A stretch of 64,000 nucleotides of DNA from Choanephora cucurbitarum. Its lineage: Eukaryota > Mucoromycota > Mucoromycetes > Mucorales > Choanephoraceae. Below the pieces are notes generated by a model. The model was not told the origin of the DNA and searched no databases. It worked only from the letters and a program-made list of their open reading frames with translations. The DNA lies in assembly GCA_025331435.1 (NCBI GenBank), contig JAIWNI010000032.1, positions 124,001 through 188,000 on the forward strand, read 5' to 3'. Numbering within the stretch: the stretch's first letter is position 1; each line of letters opens with the position of its first letter. Positions 11,778-23,372 of this stretch are shown here, one piece after another. Both the position numbers and the translations under genes were made by a program.

Positions 11778-14016
11778 TTAAAGAAAACATCAACATTCGT
11801 CTTTGTTGTCTATTTATTCAAATGAGTCTCTATGTGTTGAATGCTTAAAAGGCAGTCTTTGTTCAAATGTGTAAGGATATTATCTATGAACAATAAGAGA
11901 CAACTCAACTTTGAGGAATTGATGGCTGGTTAGTTGCAATTAAGCAGCAGAGAGATCAAACTCTCAAAAGATATGACTGCTGAATGCGTTTAGAAGAATA
12001 CTCTATAGTGAGTCAAGACACTAGCCGACCTAAAAGAGAAAAAAATAAATTATAGTCGCCTAATTCTTATTGAAGAAAGTCTCTCCGCTTACACTTTTTT
12101 TTTGGGTGGGTTGTTTGTACTAGATAACGACTAGGTAGGGATTGTTGTCTTGACACGACAGAATAGTCTGATCAACAGTCTATTTATGGTCAGCCATCTC
12201 AAGTGTGGCACAGTTACTATTCAGGAACGAATTCAAGGTCAGACCCGAAACAGAAAGTGTATGTGCTTTATATAGTAGTATTCTATTAATATAGCAAAAG
12301 GTATATTTTGATAGGAGTTGGATATGATGGTACTGTATACGATGTAGCTCTTTGCATACTCAACAGTTCTGAAGGATTGTTTAAACTATGTGTTTCTTTT
12401 TCACTGGTTAAATCAGAGAGAGGGGGGGAAAGGAATTCATTTTCTCCCACCATTTCCTCCCCTGATACATACTCCATATATGCTCTAACTATAAGTCACT
12501 AACTGAATGGTCAAGATTAAACAGAAACATGTTGATTTGCGTCCTCAATCACCGATCCGCTATATGAGTAGTCAATTTTCAGCCAGCATGTGCCTTCTTT
12601 TGACTGACTTTGTAGCTTAGGTAGTGTATGCATCCTACTCATCAAGAACGCGGGTTTGAGACAATCACACGAAGACTTTGGCCAGGTTATGCCTTGGTAC
12701 TGTATATTTTAACTCTAGAGAAGTCAAGACCCCATGTCCACAGTGAACTCTTTATTTGAAAGTGTTGATATTCTCGAGAAATGCACTCTTGAATTGAGCA
12801 ACCACTGTGTTCATACAATAAGCACTGTAAACACAATTGTGATATACACATGTTAACTTGATATAATACAAATCAAACGACTATAATGAAATAAGAATGG
12901 TGCTGTCTATAGGCCATCTTTCTAGACAAAGTTGTCTTCTCATTTCGAGCTATTCGGCACAACAATTTGTTAGAGTCCATTTGACAACAAGTCCAGAAAC
13001 AACCTAGAAAGTAATGACAGGAATCAGAGAAACAAAGAAAAAAGAATGAGTATCATCTGTTTCAGTCTGCTACTATCCAACCTAGAAATCAAGCAATTAT
13101 ACTAACTGATAAGCAATAAACAAGAAAAAAACCATGGTAGCTCTTGTGGACGATTCTAATGTTTGAAGTCTACCTATTCTCTGATCAGACACCAGGATTC
13201 ATAGCACACTTCAAACAGCCATCAATATAATATACAATAGGCTAACATAAATAGGTGATAACTACATTTATCAAGCAAAACCTCTGATATAGCCTTACAG
13301 TCCAAATTTATAATTTCTTTGTCCTACACCCCAGACTTGTCTAACCCAGCCTACTGGTGTGTTGGCTATGTGTTACTTTAATTTATAGAGGAGTTGGTAA
13401 AAGGGAGGCAAAAAAAAAAGTTACTGGCGGCATAAAATATACCTTCTTTCATACCTGAATGATGGTTTTTTAATCGATGATAGAACGATGCTCACTATAT
13501 AGTAAAGAGAATACGATGATGTCATGAATGCTTCAAACTATACACACACACACACACACACACTTCTTTAACAAGACAACTGAAAAACATATATTTTGTA
13601 TTGAAATGAAGTCTACACAAAAGCACATTGTTTCTGTATGTGTTATCATGATAGTCAGTCTGAAATAGAAGCAGAATTAAAGCCCTATCACTGTAGACTG
13701 CGCGTGATAATATGCTTTCTCTTTTTGTTATGAATTTAAAAAAAAATAATGATAAGATGCCATCCACGTGATCATCCTATTATCAATGCATATTTTCATT
13801 TCATTTTTCTTTTCTTGTTCCTTTATTTTTTTTTCTTTATTTTCTCATAACTTTGGATATTCTATCAAAAGTTCTTTTTTTTTTTGTTAAAAAAAAGAGA
13901 GAGAGAGAAAAAAGAAAGAAAGAAAAGGAACATCACGCATAAGCTTATAAGAGGATAGAGTCTACTGTCTTTTTTTAAACATCTCCATTACTATTTTGTA
14001 TGCATCTGAGTAAGTG
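11778..14016. other. Intergenic region with short MITE-like hairpin
   Basis: No gene was recognised. It contains the palindromic element 12741-12807, a (CA)n tract at about 13543-13562, and poly-T/poly-A and GA-rich stretches at 13800-13930 just before ATG13, probably its promoter and leader. The overlapping open frames at 12286-12502 on both strands have no supporting features. Confidence 0.5.
12741..12807. mobile_element. Short MITE-like palindrome, 67 bp
   Basis: The ends CAGTGAACTCTTTATTTGAA and (reverse complement) CAGTGGTTGCTCAATTCAAG pair across almost the entire element around a central TTCTCGAGAA. The ends and the AAGTG/AGAGTG blocks match the elements at 2295 and 29035, so this looks like a minimal end-to-end derivative. 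A flanking TA duplication is not evident here. Confidence 0.5.
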
Positions 14017-16866
14017 ATGCAATCGCCTAATCAACCACCTACATCTACATCCACAAGTACACGTAACTCTAAGCTTGATCAAATTATTCAAGTAAGTTGT
14101 CAGATATTAAAAAAAAAAAAAAGGCTGCGCAGAAAAGAGAGAATTAAAATCTCAAGTTCAATTTCAGAATTTCTATACAAAAACTGTGCAGATTATCATT
14201 CAAGGACGCTGTACGCCTCACCACGATATACGATATGGGAAAAGAGCAAGCCTCAAAGGCTCCTCTTCTAGTAGAAAGATAAACAAATGGGTAAGTAAAG
14301 TGATTGTCGGTTGTGGGCATGCTGTTAATGCTCTGTCAGTTTAATATTGCCACAGAGGATGTGGAGATATTAAGAGAAGAATTAAAGTATTGGAAGACAA
14401 TGTCAGTTCAGCCTGAGACTGAGCCACCCTCTATGGTGCTTGATATCTATCTGGACACCTCTAAACTCTCTTATCATCAATCTCTTATGGTAGCAGATGA
14501 TAACTTGCGCTGGGGTCGAATTGAGCTGAACAGAGCCGAGCATATTGATCGAATTCTGATTGAATCTTGGGAATTAAGCTTAAAGTAAGTAACCAACATG
14601 AAAGAGGGTGGGGAACTCTATGATGGGAATCTTATGACTGTTTGATTAGGCACCCATTGCCTGACTTTGCAGTTGATTTGCCTAATCTCTATAAACGATC
14701 CATTGTCTTTTTCCGTTCATTACATTCATTATCTCGGTTATTGCCAGGTTATGACCTTTATCGTCAAATAAGCGAGTCAAAGGATACACCTCTCTCTATA
14801 GGCTACCGTCTCTCTTCTTCTCTCTCAAAAGTCTATCCAGAAGAAATTGCCTTGAATTCAACTATACTTGAAAATGATGCTCGTAAGCCTACAAAGAATT
14901 ACTCATTTTCGGATATTGTGACACCTATTGGGTAAGTGTACAGTCAACAGAAGCAGTGGTTATCTATCTCTCTAACCATGATTTGGGGGGGTTCTGAAAA
15001 GTACATTCAAGTTGAATGTGTCTTATCGCCGTAATTGTGATTTCCGAGTAGAAGATACAGAGCGTGATTTGAGTGCACAATTTATCGACATGGACGAAAA
15101 GTTCTTTACCCCCACCATGACAAAATACCATCAACAACAACAGAAGCTGTCTTTGACTATCAATTCAAAGCGATCTTCTTTAGATACTAAAATGGTAATT
15201 ATAATAAGAATGAAGTGCTCTACAGAATTAACACTCTGTATGTTAGGATTTGACACCTTCTACATCTACCTCCAGTAGACATATACTTGAGCATCGCTCT
15301 TCACTCAGTCGACAGAGTGAATCACCCACCAATCGTAGAGCATCAGCGCCTTTTGTTGTATCACCCTTTAAATCCCCTTTTCTGTCTTCTTCTCCTCAAG
15401 CTGAATCGATATGTAAGTAAACAGAATTCTGTTTTAAAAGAGACTGTCTATTGAGCATCTGTTTAGTTTCTGGAGCAGGCAGCGGAGGCTCAACCACAGC
15501 CACCATAGCAGCTCAACGACAGTATGGTACATCCCCTACGTCTTCTGAGCGCTCTAGACCATTAGATAGTGGTTCTTACAGCCGAAAGATTGAATTCTCA
15601 TCCAGTTTCGATAAATACAAATCACCCAGTCCAAGTCGTGAGTCTCCCTCCAATGCAAGCATGATGATGCGACGTTGGTCTAGAGCAAGTGATCTGAGTT
15701 CTGTCAATTTCAAGCAGGAAGAAGAAGATACTCATCTGGAGGATTTTGTACGCCTGGTGGGATCCAATCAAGATCTCCGGATGTTCTCCAAGACCAATTC
15801 AGACTTGCTTTCATCTACATCGGATTCAGACACAAGCAGCATGATGAAATTATCTCATTTCCAGAGCTTACGTGAGACACACAACACACTCTCCGAATCA
15901 CTCTCCTCAAGCATGATCCTTCAGCCACAACCACAGAACCCTGAGGCCAGTACAGTCTCGCCTGTGTCATCGACTTCATCTACAGGACGCTCTTATCAAC
16001 CAGCTGTGCCTTCTCCTCTACATGCTGAAAAGAGATCCACTTCGCCTGTCCATATTCCTCGAAGTTATCCTCAATTGATGTCCATGACAACCACCGGCAA
16101 GACCACCACTGCCAGTACGACGCAGAGCAAGAGTCACACCACGGACCTGTCTGCCTATTCCACTTATCCTCAGGACTTTCATCATCAGAGACCTCTTTCA
16201 AAACACAAGCCAGTCACTTTTTCTATGAACACAAGCAAGGTTGCAGAAAGACAACTGATTACACAACCACAAGCGGAGTCATCTGGTCAAGGTCATACAG
16301 TACATGCGGTTCCATTCGTAGGCAGGAGACAAGCTGGTGAAGAAAATCAGGCCACAGGAGAAAAAGACGAAGAAGAAGAGAGAATACAGAAACAGCAAGA
16401 ACCCATGAAGACTCATAAGCAAACTAACCTGGAAGAGATAGAGAAGAATGTAGGAGAGGGATCAAGTGAATTCTATAATCGTAGTGAGGGAAGCAGTACA
16501 TTATTACATGATGTTCATTCAAGTCATCGAGTTTCTTTGCTGGATGATGATGACTCACTTGTATTTAAGATGAGTGAACTTGAATGCGAGGGCCCACCTA
16601 GAGCATCTACTACACCTCCTAATAAACAACATGAGATGTTCTTTAATAACCGAAACAAGGCATTCATCAAGTCAGCATCTACTTCCACTTCACCTACACG
16701 TCACGATCCACGTCCTGATACTACCCTGACACCTCTCTCCCCTCCTCTTCTTCAACGGCTACAGTCCATATCAAGTCAGGCCGAGATGAAGGATCATAAG
16801 GATGAGTCAAAAGAGGAACAGACAGAACCTCTCTCTAAGCCCACCATGCCATTTGATGCTTGGTAA
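14017..16866 (+). CDS. ATG13: Autophagy-related protein 13 (HORMA domain)
   Basis: Seven exons (14017-14091, 14168-14290, 14340-14584, 14650-14931, 15002-15194, 15247-15412, 15467-16866) give 827 aa. Residues about 17-240 form the ATG13 HORMA domain: KLDQIIQNFYTKTVQIIIQG, the segment NIATEDVEILREELKYWK, then LVLDIYLDTS-like and IERILIESWELSLK-like blocks, ending in TFKLNVSYRRNCDFRVEDTE and DMDEKFFTP. This is the regulatory subunit of the Atg1 kinase complex that starts autophagosome formation. The remaining 570 residues are a Ser/Thr/Pro-rich disordered tail, as in other fungi, where TORC1 phosphorylation sites and Atg1/Atg17-binding motifs lie. The start at 14017 is the first ATG giving the full KLDQII block. 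The stop directly follows PFDAW. A donor-like GTAAG overlaps the stop, so a short extra 3' exon is possible. Confidence 0.93.
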
Positions 16867-17632
16867 GATTCTTTTACACTCATATATACTCCCAAATTAC
16901 ACAACACACACACACACCTACTTTTTATATTGTATTTCTAGAAATTTATATCTTCTTTTGCACACTTTATTCATCTTACATTCTAACTCATACACACACA
17001 CACATATTTATATGACACTCTGTTCATTGTTTCTCTCTCTTTTTTTTTCTCTCTTTTTTGATTGGAATAGATGTGTCTTTTTTTTTTTTTTCTTTAAAAA
17101 AAATGGATTATGTCGAAATACCTCTTTTGAGCCTAAATTTTACTTTTGTACACACAAATATAAAAGAAATAAATCAGCACAATTAGAGTGTAATACAAAG
17201 TTTCATTTTGACTGCAAAGATACATCTATATAGACTTTTGATATAGACGCTAAATACATGCTTTTAAGAAAAAAAAATAGCGCCAAAAGAGTGTTGACCT
17301 ATTGTAATTCTTTTCAATTGAACAACAAAGATAAATGGTCTATACAATGCCATTGCGGAAAAATAAACAGATATTTAACATGAATCTCTCCCCCCCCCCC
17401 CCCGCTATTTTCAATATATTGTGTGAAAAGATGAGTCAGCTGTGAAATCGAGATATCGCATATTCCCGTCTGTTACATTAAAATGATCTGCCAATAATGC
17501 GCCTGGACTGAATGATCCTTGTTTCAGACAATGAAAAACTCTGAATTTTTTTTTAACATTTCTGTACCTTTTAAAAAAAAAATGCTTATTAAGAATCTGA
17601 TGCTCTATTTTTTGAGTTGCTCTAGACCTACC

Positions 17633-17690
17633 AGTAGTACACTTTTGTCTTGGAAAAGGTTTATCAAGTAGTACACTTTTGTCTTGGAAA
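17633..17690. repeat. 24-bp perfect direct repeat, two copies
   Basis: AGTAGTACACTTTTGTCTTG followed by GAAA occurs at 17633-17656 and again at 17667-17690, separated by 10 bases. The copies are identical. The sequence lies about 0.7 kb upstream of the glucoamylase start. A recent slippage duplication or a repeated regulatory site are both possible. Confidence 0.85.
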
Positions 17691-18292
17691 GGGGGGATAT
17701 ACCATCATCATCAATTGGCCTCTAGTACAAGATAAATTGGACTATAAAGCGGGTAAACATCATGTATCTAATGTGTGTATTTCTTCATCTCCCAAATAAC
17801 TGGAAACCTCAGAAGAGCTGAATGTGTTTGTGTTCAGTATTTTAATTACACCAATGTTGGGCTCGAGAAAGACAGTTCATCACTATAGAAAATAATTGCC
17901 TTATTTAGCCTTCATCATCTTTTCATTGCTACCATGCTATTTAACCAGTTTGCCGCGGATAAGAAAGCCAAAGTAGGTGAAAATACATTCGATCAATGTG
18001 GTGCAAAGGAACAAAGAGGAAAGGCGTTGAATTTATCTGAACAGTTTTCTCATCCTGCTGATTTTCATGGAATATACCATACAATTTGTCAATCTTCCCA
18101 TCATTGTACTTGCGTAACTCAATACACACCCTCTTCTTTGTGTCAGGGTATTGGTAAAGGTTGGGCATTCGCATGAAAATTTTGCTTAATGCATAAACCG
18201 AAAAAAAAAGTTTCCCGCTTAAGGTTGAGCAACATGGAAGACCAAAGAAAAATTTTCTTTAACTTGCTTCAAAAAGTCATGAAAAAAAATCA

Positions 18293-18300
18293 TATAAAAA
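18293..18300 (+). promoter_or_regulatory. TATA-like box of glucoamylase gene
   Basis: TATAAAAA lies 74 bases upstream of the glucoamylase ATG. This is a typical position for a highly expressed fungal gene with a short leader. It was identified by motif and position only. Confidence 0.45.
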
Positions 18301-18366
18301 GAAAGATCATTTTGACCCATTCGTTTTTTTTTTCTTCACTATTGTCTTTAACTTTCCTTTTCTCTT

Positions 18367-20334
18367 ATGGTTTCTTTTAACTTCCTTAAAAAGCCAGTAT
18401 TCATTGTGATTACTTGCTTGACAGTCTCTGTCTGTGCTCAATCTGTGCCTACCAGTGACCCTGTCAAGGTCAAGACTTTCAGCTACGATGGTAACTCTTT
18501 CTCTGGTCAAATTTATGTAAGTGTCAATACTTATTTGGAAGGTACGGGGGTTTAATTGTTTAATTGGATTTCGCAGATCAAAAATATTGCTTATGAAAAG
18601 ACCGTTACTGTCATCTACTCTGATGGTACTGGTAATTGGAACAACAACAACAACAAGATCGCTGCTGCTTTCTCTGAAGCCATCTCTGGTTCCAACTATG
18701 AATACTGGACTTTCTCTGCCTCTGTCCCTAGCATTAAACAATTTTATGTCAAGGTAAAGAAACAATAGTTTTAAACATACCAATCTAATGTGCCTTCATA
18801 GTATGATGTTTCTGGTAAAACTTATTACGACAACAATGGTAGCAAGGACTATAATGGTAAAATCAAATTTTCACATGAATTAAGAGTATGTTACACTAAA
18901 CCTTTTTTTTTTTTAATAGTTGTTACCTCTGGTCCTACCACCACTTCCAGTGGTCCCTCAAAGACAACCACCAATGGTCCCGCTCCTACCTCCACCAACA
19001 CTAACTTCCCCTCCGGTAACCCTTCCATCACTTCATGGATCGATAAGCAAATTGACATCAGTCGCTCTGCCATGCTTAAGAACATCAACCCTGCCGGTAC
19101 CGTCAAGGGTTTCATTGCTGCCTCTCTCTCTACCTCAAACCCCGATTACTTCTACGCCTGGACCCGTGACGCTGCCTTAGTTGCCCATGTTGTTGCTAAC
19201 GACTACAACCGTACCAAGAGCGGTGATGCCACTTACCTCGGCCTCCTCAAGGATTACGTTACCTTCTCTATCAACAGTCAAAACACGCCTACTGCCTGTA
19301 ACTGTCTCGGTGAACCCAAGTTCAACAAGGATGGTTCTGGTTACAACGGTCCCTGGGGTCGTCCTCAAAACGATGGTCCTGCTGAACGTGCTGACACTTT
19401 CGTCTTGATTGCCGACAGTATCTTGACCCAAACCAAGGACGTCAGCTATGTCACTGGTACCTTGCGCCCTGCTATCTACACTGATCTTGACTATGTCGTC
19501 AGAACCTGGTCCAACGGCTGTTTCGATCTCTGGGAAGAAGTCAACGGTGTTCACTTCTACACCTTGATGGTCATGCGTCGTGCCTTGCTTGTCGGTGCCA
19601 ACTTTGCCTCTCGTAACGGTGACAGTGCTCGTGCCAGTAACTACAACAACGCTGCTAACTCCATCAAGTCCAAGATCGACAGCTTCTGGTCTTCCAACAA
19701 CAACTATGTTGCCGTCAGCCAAAGTGTCACTGGTGGTGTCAGCAAGGCCGGTTACGATGTCTCTACCTTGATTGCTGCCAATGTCGGTAGTCTCTCTGAC
19801 GGTTTCTACACCCCTGGTTCTGAAAGAATGCTTGCTACTGCCGTTGCTATCGAAGACAAGTTTGCCAACCTCTATGGTATCAACCGTAACTTGGACAGCA
19901 GCCTTGGTAACGCTATCGGTCGTTACCCTGAAGACACCTACAACGGTAACGGTAACTCTCAAGGTAACCCCTGGTTCATTGCTACCAACGCCTATGCTGA
20001 ACTCTACTACCGTGCCATCAAGGAATGGAACAACAACGGTGGTGTGACTGTCACCAACGTCAACCTCAACTTCTTCAAGAAGTTCGATGGTAGTGCCTCT
20101 GTCGGTACCAAGTACACTGCTGGTTCTGCTGCCTACAACACCTTGACTCAAAACATTGCTCTTGCTGCTGATAAGTTCTTCAACACCGTCAAGGTCCATG
20201 CTGCCACCAACGGTTCCATGTCTGAACAATACCACCGTGACACCGGTTCCATGACAGGTGCTCGTGACTTGACTTGGTCTCATGCCAGTTTGATTACTGC
20301 TGCCCTTGCCAAGGCTGGTACTCCCGTAGCTTAA
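18367..20334 (+). CDS. Glucoamylase, CBM21 + GH15, secreted
   Basis: Four exons (18367-18516, 18577-18753, 18802-18856, 18920-20334) give 598 aa, matching Rhizopus glucoamylase (about 604). The enzyme releases glucose from the non-reducing ends of starch. It has a signal peptide of about 25 residues (FIVITCLTVSVCAQS). A CBM21 starch-binding domain follows (VKTFSYDGNSFSGQIY, TVIYSDGTGNWNNN, YDVSGKTYYDNN). Next is a Ser/Thr/Pro linker, then a GH15 catalytic (alpha/alpha)6 domain with FYAWTRDAAL, the general-acid region DLWEEVNG, RYPEDTYNG, and the general-base region SEQYHRDTG. Exon 4 uses a strongly biased codon set (GGT, AAC, ACC, CTC, GTC), which marks high expression and creates a long open frame on the other strand. 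The 3' end is 74 bases from the convergent aldo/keto reductase. Confidence 0.96.
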
Positions 20335-20408
20335 GCGCTCTATTGACTGAAACCTATCTTCACCTTTCCATTCATTTTTTATTTATTCATAAATAAATTC
20401 TTTATTTA

Positions 20409-21646
20409 TTACATGGGGATTAATTTACGAGGAATATAAGGTGCTTCAAGGTATTCTATGTCTTCCTTGCTTAGTTTGACATCAAGTGCACCCATTAAAT
20501 CATACAAATGTTCTTCTTTACCAATGCCTACAATAGGTGCAGTCACCTCAGGCTTATGCAGTAACCAAGCTAATGCAACCTAAGAAAATAATTTTAGAAA
20601 TGATCCCCACTCTTATATAAAATTTAGCTTACTTGAGATGCTGTATGACCTAGTTTTTCAGCAAGTTCCAGAACACGATCAATGACTTGATTGTTACTTT
20701 CTTGTTCTTTAGCAAAGAATCGATCAATGGCCTTATCACTTTCAGTACGTGTTGTCTTTCGGTTCTTGCCAGTCAAGAGACCTCTTGCCAAAGGTGACCA
20801 AGGAATGACAGCGATACCTGCATCCTTACAATAAGGAAGCATCTCACGCTCTTCTTCACGATACACCAAATTCAAACAATTTTGCATTGATACAAACTGA
20901 GCCCATCCCTTCTTTTCAGCGATGTGGTTCATTTTTTGAAACTACATAGACACTTTTCAATACCTTTGCTTTATCTATCCTTTTTTTGTTTACCTCCCAA
21001 GCATAACATGAACTACAGCCAATATATCTTACTTTTCCTGAACGAACAAGGTCATTCAATGCTTCCATGGTTTCTTCAAAAGGTGTGTTCTATAGAGATA
21101 GGTTCATATGTTGCAATATCGCCAATACTTTCTTTCTCTTACATGATCCACACGATGAATTTGATAAAGATCAATATAATCCAAACCAAGTCTTCTCAAT
21201 GAAGCATCCACAGCATCAAAGATATGTTTGCGCGATAATCCATGACAGTTCATCAATGCAGGATCTTCATCATGATTTTGAACACCCAAACTGTTAGATT
21301 GAGTCAAGGGAAAGAAGACCTTGGTAGCAACCACAATACGAGAGCGAGGCATGTTGAATTTCTTGATGGCCTTACCGAGAATACGCTCACTTTCACCATT
21401 GGAATAGACATCAGCAGTATCAAAGAAATTGATGCCTGCTTCATAGGCTTTTCCAATCAGTTCAAGCGATTCCTTTTCATCCTTGACCCAAGCTTGCCAT
21501 TGTGAAGAACCATAGGACATACACCCTAAGGATAATTGGGAAACCTAACCATGATTTAGTCTATGTATGACATAGCCCAGAACAAAGTACTTTACACGCA
21601 AACCAGTGTTTCCAAAACGAACATACTTCATTTTTGTAGTAGACAT
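20409..21646 (-). CDS. Aldo/keto reductase
   Basis: Five exons on the minus strand (21646-21596, 21544-21143, 21089-20994, 20941-20633, 20579-20409), all in phase 0, give 342 aa. This is an NADPH-dependent carbonyl reductase of the AKR superfamily with the TIM-barrel pattern. The start is [19 protein letters not shown]. The catalytic tetrad is visible: Asp in FFDTADVYS, Tyr in the same block, Lys in VVATKV and His in YQIHRVD. Cofactor-site segments [16 protein letters not shown] and the C-terminal [11 protein letters not shown] are present. It is closest in layout to yeast YPL088W-type aryl-alcohol dehydrogenases (AKR9-like). The substrate cannot be told. The upstream ATG at 21646 gives MSTTKMKY; the second Met at residue 6 is an alternative start. 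Confidence 0.93.
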
Positions 21647-22068
21647 AATAAATAAAAGAAAGAGAGAGAAGTATCTCAGACCCAAGAAATAAAAATCTCT
21701 CTCTTTTTATCTTTACGTAAATGCATCGGATAATCTAGAAAGGAGTTTCAAAGGAAAAGCAGAAAATAGATAAAGTGTACACTCTAGCTTCATAGTTCAG
21801 AGATTAACTTATTGTAGACTATTTTTACCGAAGAAGACTTAAACTAAGTCTATCTAATTTCATTGAGACAGTTATATATCACCATTTTCTACTTGTATTT
21901 TTTTAGAGTTTAGATTCAACTGCAATAGATTATTAATCAAGTGCAGCTACATAGATAGAGAAGCATTCATTGACAGCTTACTGCTGCAGTCACACGAATT
22001 AAGCGGATAAGTGTGTTCTCTCTTGCTTTTATTTTTTTTTTTACTGCCTCTCTCTCTTTTATTACACT
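21647..22068. other. Divergent intergenic region (AKR / RPB6)
   Basis: This is a shared promoter region between two divergent genes. GAGA-rich and CTCT-rich tracts lie near 21660-21710 and 22020-22060 next to each start. No further element was recognised. Confidence 0.5.
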
Positions 22069-22640
22069 ATGGAATACGATGACGATGAACCTCAAGAATA
22101 TAACGAGTAAGCAACAATTAAAATGTTGTATCTAAACTAACGCGTATCTCTTAGTTACGATTATCAATATGAAGATGAAGTATGGGCTTGATCTTTTTTT
22201 TTTTTTAGGAAAAAAGAAAGTTGACCCTATGTGAATAGGCTATAGAAGAAATCAACTTTGATGAAACACAAGGTGAATCAGTAGCTATTCTAGACGATGT
22301 CATGACAGGCAACAATGCTGCCGATGGTAGCAACCCATCAGAAAGAACCGAAAGAATCACAACACCTTATCTTACAAAATACGAACGTGCACGTATCTTG
22401 GGCACAAGAGCTTTACAGATCAGGTAAAAGTAGCTTTTTCCAGATATTGAACCCCCCTTTTTCTAACCTGAGGACCATAGTTTAAATGCACCTGTGATGG
22501 TGGATATTGATGGTGAATCAGATGCACTTGCTATTGCTAATAAGGAATTAAGAGAAAAGAAGATTCCATTGATTGTTCGTCGATTTATGCCTGATGGTAC
22601 TTATGAGGATTGGAAAGTAAAGGATTTGATTGTGGATTAA
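22069..22640 (+). CDS. RPB6: DNA-directed RNA polymerases I, II, III subunit RPB6 (ABC23)
   Basis: Four exons (22069-22106, 22155-22179, 22239-22423, 22481-22640) give 135 aa, the usual size. This is the common subunit of all three nuclear RNA polymerases. It has the acidic N-terminal tail ([20 protein letters not shown]). The conserved core follows: [49 protein letters not shown] and the terminal [12 protein letters not shown]. The very short first two exons (38 and 25 nt) encode the acidic tail. Confidence 0.96.
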
Positions 22641-23372
22641 TAAAGAAAAAGGAGCTTATGACTGGTAAAATGAAGTGTCAATCTAATCCTTTCTTTGAGA
22701 GCTATGGCACTATAAACTATTTAACACGTCTTCTATATTGTGTTTGTATCAGCTTCTTTAAGATAAACGTTCCTTTTTTTTTAAGCATCAACAAGGCAAA
22801 CAGTGACATCACTCTGAGTGATCTCTGTTCGATCTCTTTTGAGATCTTGCAATCACTTTTTAGTAGATCGCTTGGATTAGATGCTCTTTTTTTTTTAAAT
22901 GAAAAATAGAAAAAACCTCCTTTTTTGGGAAATTTGCTCTTCTCTTACCCCCCCCTCCACTCTCAAACCTATTTTTTTTTAAAACACAGTTGATTTGGCA
23001 AAGATAGATAGATATATTTTTTTTTTTTTTGGTAAACATATTTTCTTATTTCGATATACTCCATCTCCTCTTTCTTTCTTTGCTTCTATTCCATAACCCC
23101 CTCTTTTCTTCTACAACTATTCTTTAAGAGATAAACAGGTACATATAGAGCAAGAAAAAACACACATCATCTACACTTAAACACGTAGATGAAAACTGTA
23201 CAAGAGAGAGAGAGCAAGAGATGGGTTGAATCTCAACTGTTATTTTCATCTATGAAAGCCTATTACAATCACACCCCGGCATCGACAATCCCTCTCTCTT
23301 TTTTTCTCTCTCTCTCTTTATGTTCTTTCTCTTCTGTTCTGATCCCTTTTTCTTTATAGTTAGACTGAACCA
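22641..23372. other. Intergenic region upstream of CYC8
   Basis: Long T-runs and pyrimidine-rich tracts occupy 22890-23100 and 23290-23350, together with GAGAGA at 23204-23215. This is probably the promoter and 5' leader of the CYC8 gene. The open frame 22610-22909 overlaps the RPB6 3' end and has no support. Confidence 0.5.

Larger units (their letters stand above)
16867..18366. other. Intergenic region: 3' flank of ATG13 and glucoamylase promoter
   Basis: It contains CA- and T-rich tracts (16900-17090), a C-tract near 17390-17403, a 24-bp direct repeat (17633-17656 and 17667-17690) and a stretch open on both strands at 17934-18176. The minus reading of that stretch starts at 18174 (MRMPNLYQYPDTKKRV) and looks slightly protein-like, but has no recognised family. 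A TATA-like box lies at 18293-18300. Confidence 0.5.

Noticed and set aside
13543..13562. CA repeat as a possible CRISPR-like or regulatory array
   Set aside because: It is a simple dinucleotide microsatellite without spacers. No CRISPR structure exists in the window.
17934..18176. 80-aa plus-strand and 77-aa minus-strand overlapping open frames
   Set aside because: There is no splice context, family match or promoter-like flank. The minus reading is mildly protein-like, but this is not enough to call a gene.
19177..20283. 368-aa open frame on the minus strand inside the glucoamylase gene
   Set aside because: It is antisense to the GH15 catalytic exon and arises from that exon's biased codon use (few codons whose complement is a stop). 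Its Val/Thr/Gly-rich composition is not that of a real protein.
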